Positions 63,059-64,000 of a stretch of 64,000 nt of DNA are shown here, piece after piece. This DNA comes from Pedobacter sp. KBS0701 (GTDB lineage Bacteria; Bacteroidota; Bacteroidia; Sphingobacteriales; Sphingobacteriaceae). How positions within the stretch are numbered: the first letter of the stretch is position 1; each line of letters starts with the position of its first letter. Both the position numbers and the translations under genes were made by a program. The DNA is taken from positions 4,898,001 to 4,962,000 of the forward strand of contig NZ_CP042171.1 in assembly GCF_005938645.2 (NCBI RefSeq), read 5' to 3'. The notes under the pieces are model-generated. The model was not told the origin of the DNA. It was given only the letters and a program-made list of their open reading frames with translations, and made no database searches.

Positions 63059-64000
63059 ATGAAACTTGACATTAAAGTAGCCTTACCAATATACCTCTGC
63101 CTTACTTTCATCCTGTGCTCCGCAACGCATGCCCAAAACAGTTCAGCTAACCAGAACGATCTGAATATGGCGCGTAAAAGTTTTAACTCGCTCGAATACG
63201 TCTCTGCAATAAGTAAACTAAAGAAAGTGCTGGCAAAAGATTCATCCAATCTGGAGGCAATAGAAATGCTGGCCTATAGTTTCAGGATGACCAAAAATTA
63301 TCCAGGAGCACTGAAAACATATCGAAAGCTGACCGGACAATCAGCCATGAAGAACGAATGGGCATTATATTACGCCGAAAGCCTCGCTAACAACCAGCAG
63401 TATGAAGAATCGGAGAGGTGGTATAGAAAATATCTCTCCCTGGTACCTGTTGATAAAAGAGCAGCGGCTTTCGCATCCACAAACCTGTCTAAGATCAATA
63501 AAAACCCAAATCACTGGCAGGTAGGTTTTTTGAACATTAACACTCAGGCCTCTGAATATTCGCCCGCATTCTACAAAGAAGGTCTTCTGTTTTCAAGTAA
63601 CAGGCAATCAGAAAATTTTTCAAAACACATTTTTAAATGGGACAATACGCCATTCAGCAAGTTCTATTACGTCAACAAACTCGCAGATTTAAAGGTAATT
63701 AACCCAGATAGCCTGATCAATTCAAAAAGTCGTGATAAACAGAAAATCAGATATAATGATGATGATACGCCAGAAACCAGTAATGATAACAACATCTTGT
63801 CTGCCTATACCGGCACCATAGAGAGAGATACCCTAAACCTCATTTATGGCCAGAACAAACTAGTAAAAAAACTGGGTGGACTATTTAATAACAGATATCA
63901 CACTGCGGCAGCGGCAGCATTTCCCGATGGATCAATCATTTTTACGGGAAACAATTATTTAAAAGGAAAAACCTCCAGGAGTGCCGATGGAACCATTAAA
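63059..64000 (+). CDS. TPR/PD40 protein, probably OmpA-family (3' end outside the window)
   Basis: An open frame from ATG at 63059 that runs to the right edge for 314 codons with no stop. A signal peptide (LPIYLCLTFILCSATHAQ, cleavage near 26) is followed by TPR-like helices (about 40-150, ARKSFNSLEYVSAISKLKKV and YAESLANNQQYEESERWYRK). WD40-like PD40 beta-propeller blades begin near 165 (INTQASEYSPAFYKEGLLFS) and 280 (YHTAAAAAFPDGSIIFTG). This layout matches the PorE/OmpA-like proteins that often follow PorP/SprF genes and link the type IX apparatus to peptidoglycan; the OmpA domain would lie outside the window. The start is 3 bp after the PorP/SprF stop. Confidence 0.85.
   Translation, partial: MKLDIKVALPIYLCLTFILCSATHAQNSSANQNDLNMARKSFNSLEYVSAISKLKKVLAKDSSNLEAIEMLAYSFRMTKNYPGALKTYRKLTGQSAMKNEWALYYAESLANNQQYEESERWYRKYLSLVPVDKRAAAFASTNLSKINKNPNHWQVGFLNINTQASEYSPAFYKEGLLFSSNRQSENFSKHIFKWDNTPFSKFYYVNKLADLKVINPDSLINSKSRDKQKIRYNDDDTPETSNDNNILSAYTGTIERDTLNLIYGQNKLVKKLGGLFNNRYHTAAAAAFPDGSIIFTGNNYLKGKTSRSADGTIK

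Noticed and set aside
1..64000. Search for defence, phage, toxin-antitoxin or secondary-metabolite genes
   Set aside because: None of the real frames shows such motifs; nearly all genes fit glycan assembly or type IX secretion.

Overview
The window is a dense surface-polysaccharide region from a member of the Bacteroidota, most likely a Sphingobacteriaceae relative such as Pedobacter (inference). The grounds are a type IX secretion cargo with a gliding-type C-terminal domain followed by a PorP/SprF protein, several TAnnTTTG -7 boxes, a Tyr-Gly-tailed Wzc kinase, a CpsB-type PHP phosphatase and a large multi-SLBB export protein. No rRNA, tRNA, CRISPR array or transposase gene was found.

Region A (1-12.0 kb, minus strand) reads, in transcription order, Wzi-family outer-membrane protein, PHP phosphatase, Wza-type lipoprotein, Wzc tyrosine kinase, Wzx flippase, glycosyltransferase (GT), Wzy-like polymerase, a GT that has lost its C-terminal half, an intact GT, and an acetyltransferase cut by the window edge. 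This is a Wzx/Wzy capsule operon that continues leftwards.

Region B (12.5-36.2 kb, minus strand) starts with GDP-mannose 4,6-dehydratase, then a six-SLBB export protein, a kinase-less Wzz, a flippase, several GTs, an EpsG-like polymerase, two tandem epimerase/reductases and a WecA-like initiating phosphosugar transferase. After a 157-bp gap a sub-cluster follows (19.5-12.5 kb) with a second flippase and six transferase-type genes but no polymerase. A 455-bp non-autonomous mobile element separates regions A and B.

Region C (36.4-37.5 kb) has one outer-membrane barrel gene and a 213-217-bp MITE-like element.

Region D (37.5-57.7 kb) is a third, strand-mosaic locus. A minus-strand operon (57.6-49.7 kb) encodes a half-length TolC-like protein, a Wzc-like chain-length protein without a tyrosine tail, a membrane GT2, an O-antigen ligase/polymerase-like protein, an acyltransferase and a GT. 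A plus-strand block (43.4-49.65 kb) carries GT8, GT2, an unrecognised protein, a flippase, a GT11 fucosyltransferase-like protein and a GT4, and ends in a hairpin terminator. An MBOAT plus SGNH-like pair (40.0-42.3 kb) looks like an AlgI/AlgJ-type O-acetylation module.

Region E (57.7-64 kb, plus) has a hexapeptide acetyltransferase, then a 1203-residue secreted lectin/Ig-repeat protein with a type B T9SS sorting domain, its PorP/SprF partner and a TPR/PD40 protein cut by the right edge.

Overall the window encodes at least three assembly and export lines for different glycans (four flippases, three polymerase candidates, three chain-length proteins, two OPX proteins and one TolC-like protein) beside a secreted lectin that could bind glycans at the cell surface. 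The left third is visibly richer in A+T than the right third. I saw no clearly undescribed system. The best leads are the PCP/half-TolC export pair and the lectin/PorP operon next to the polysaccharide loci.
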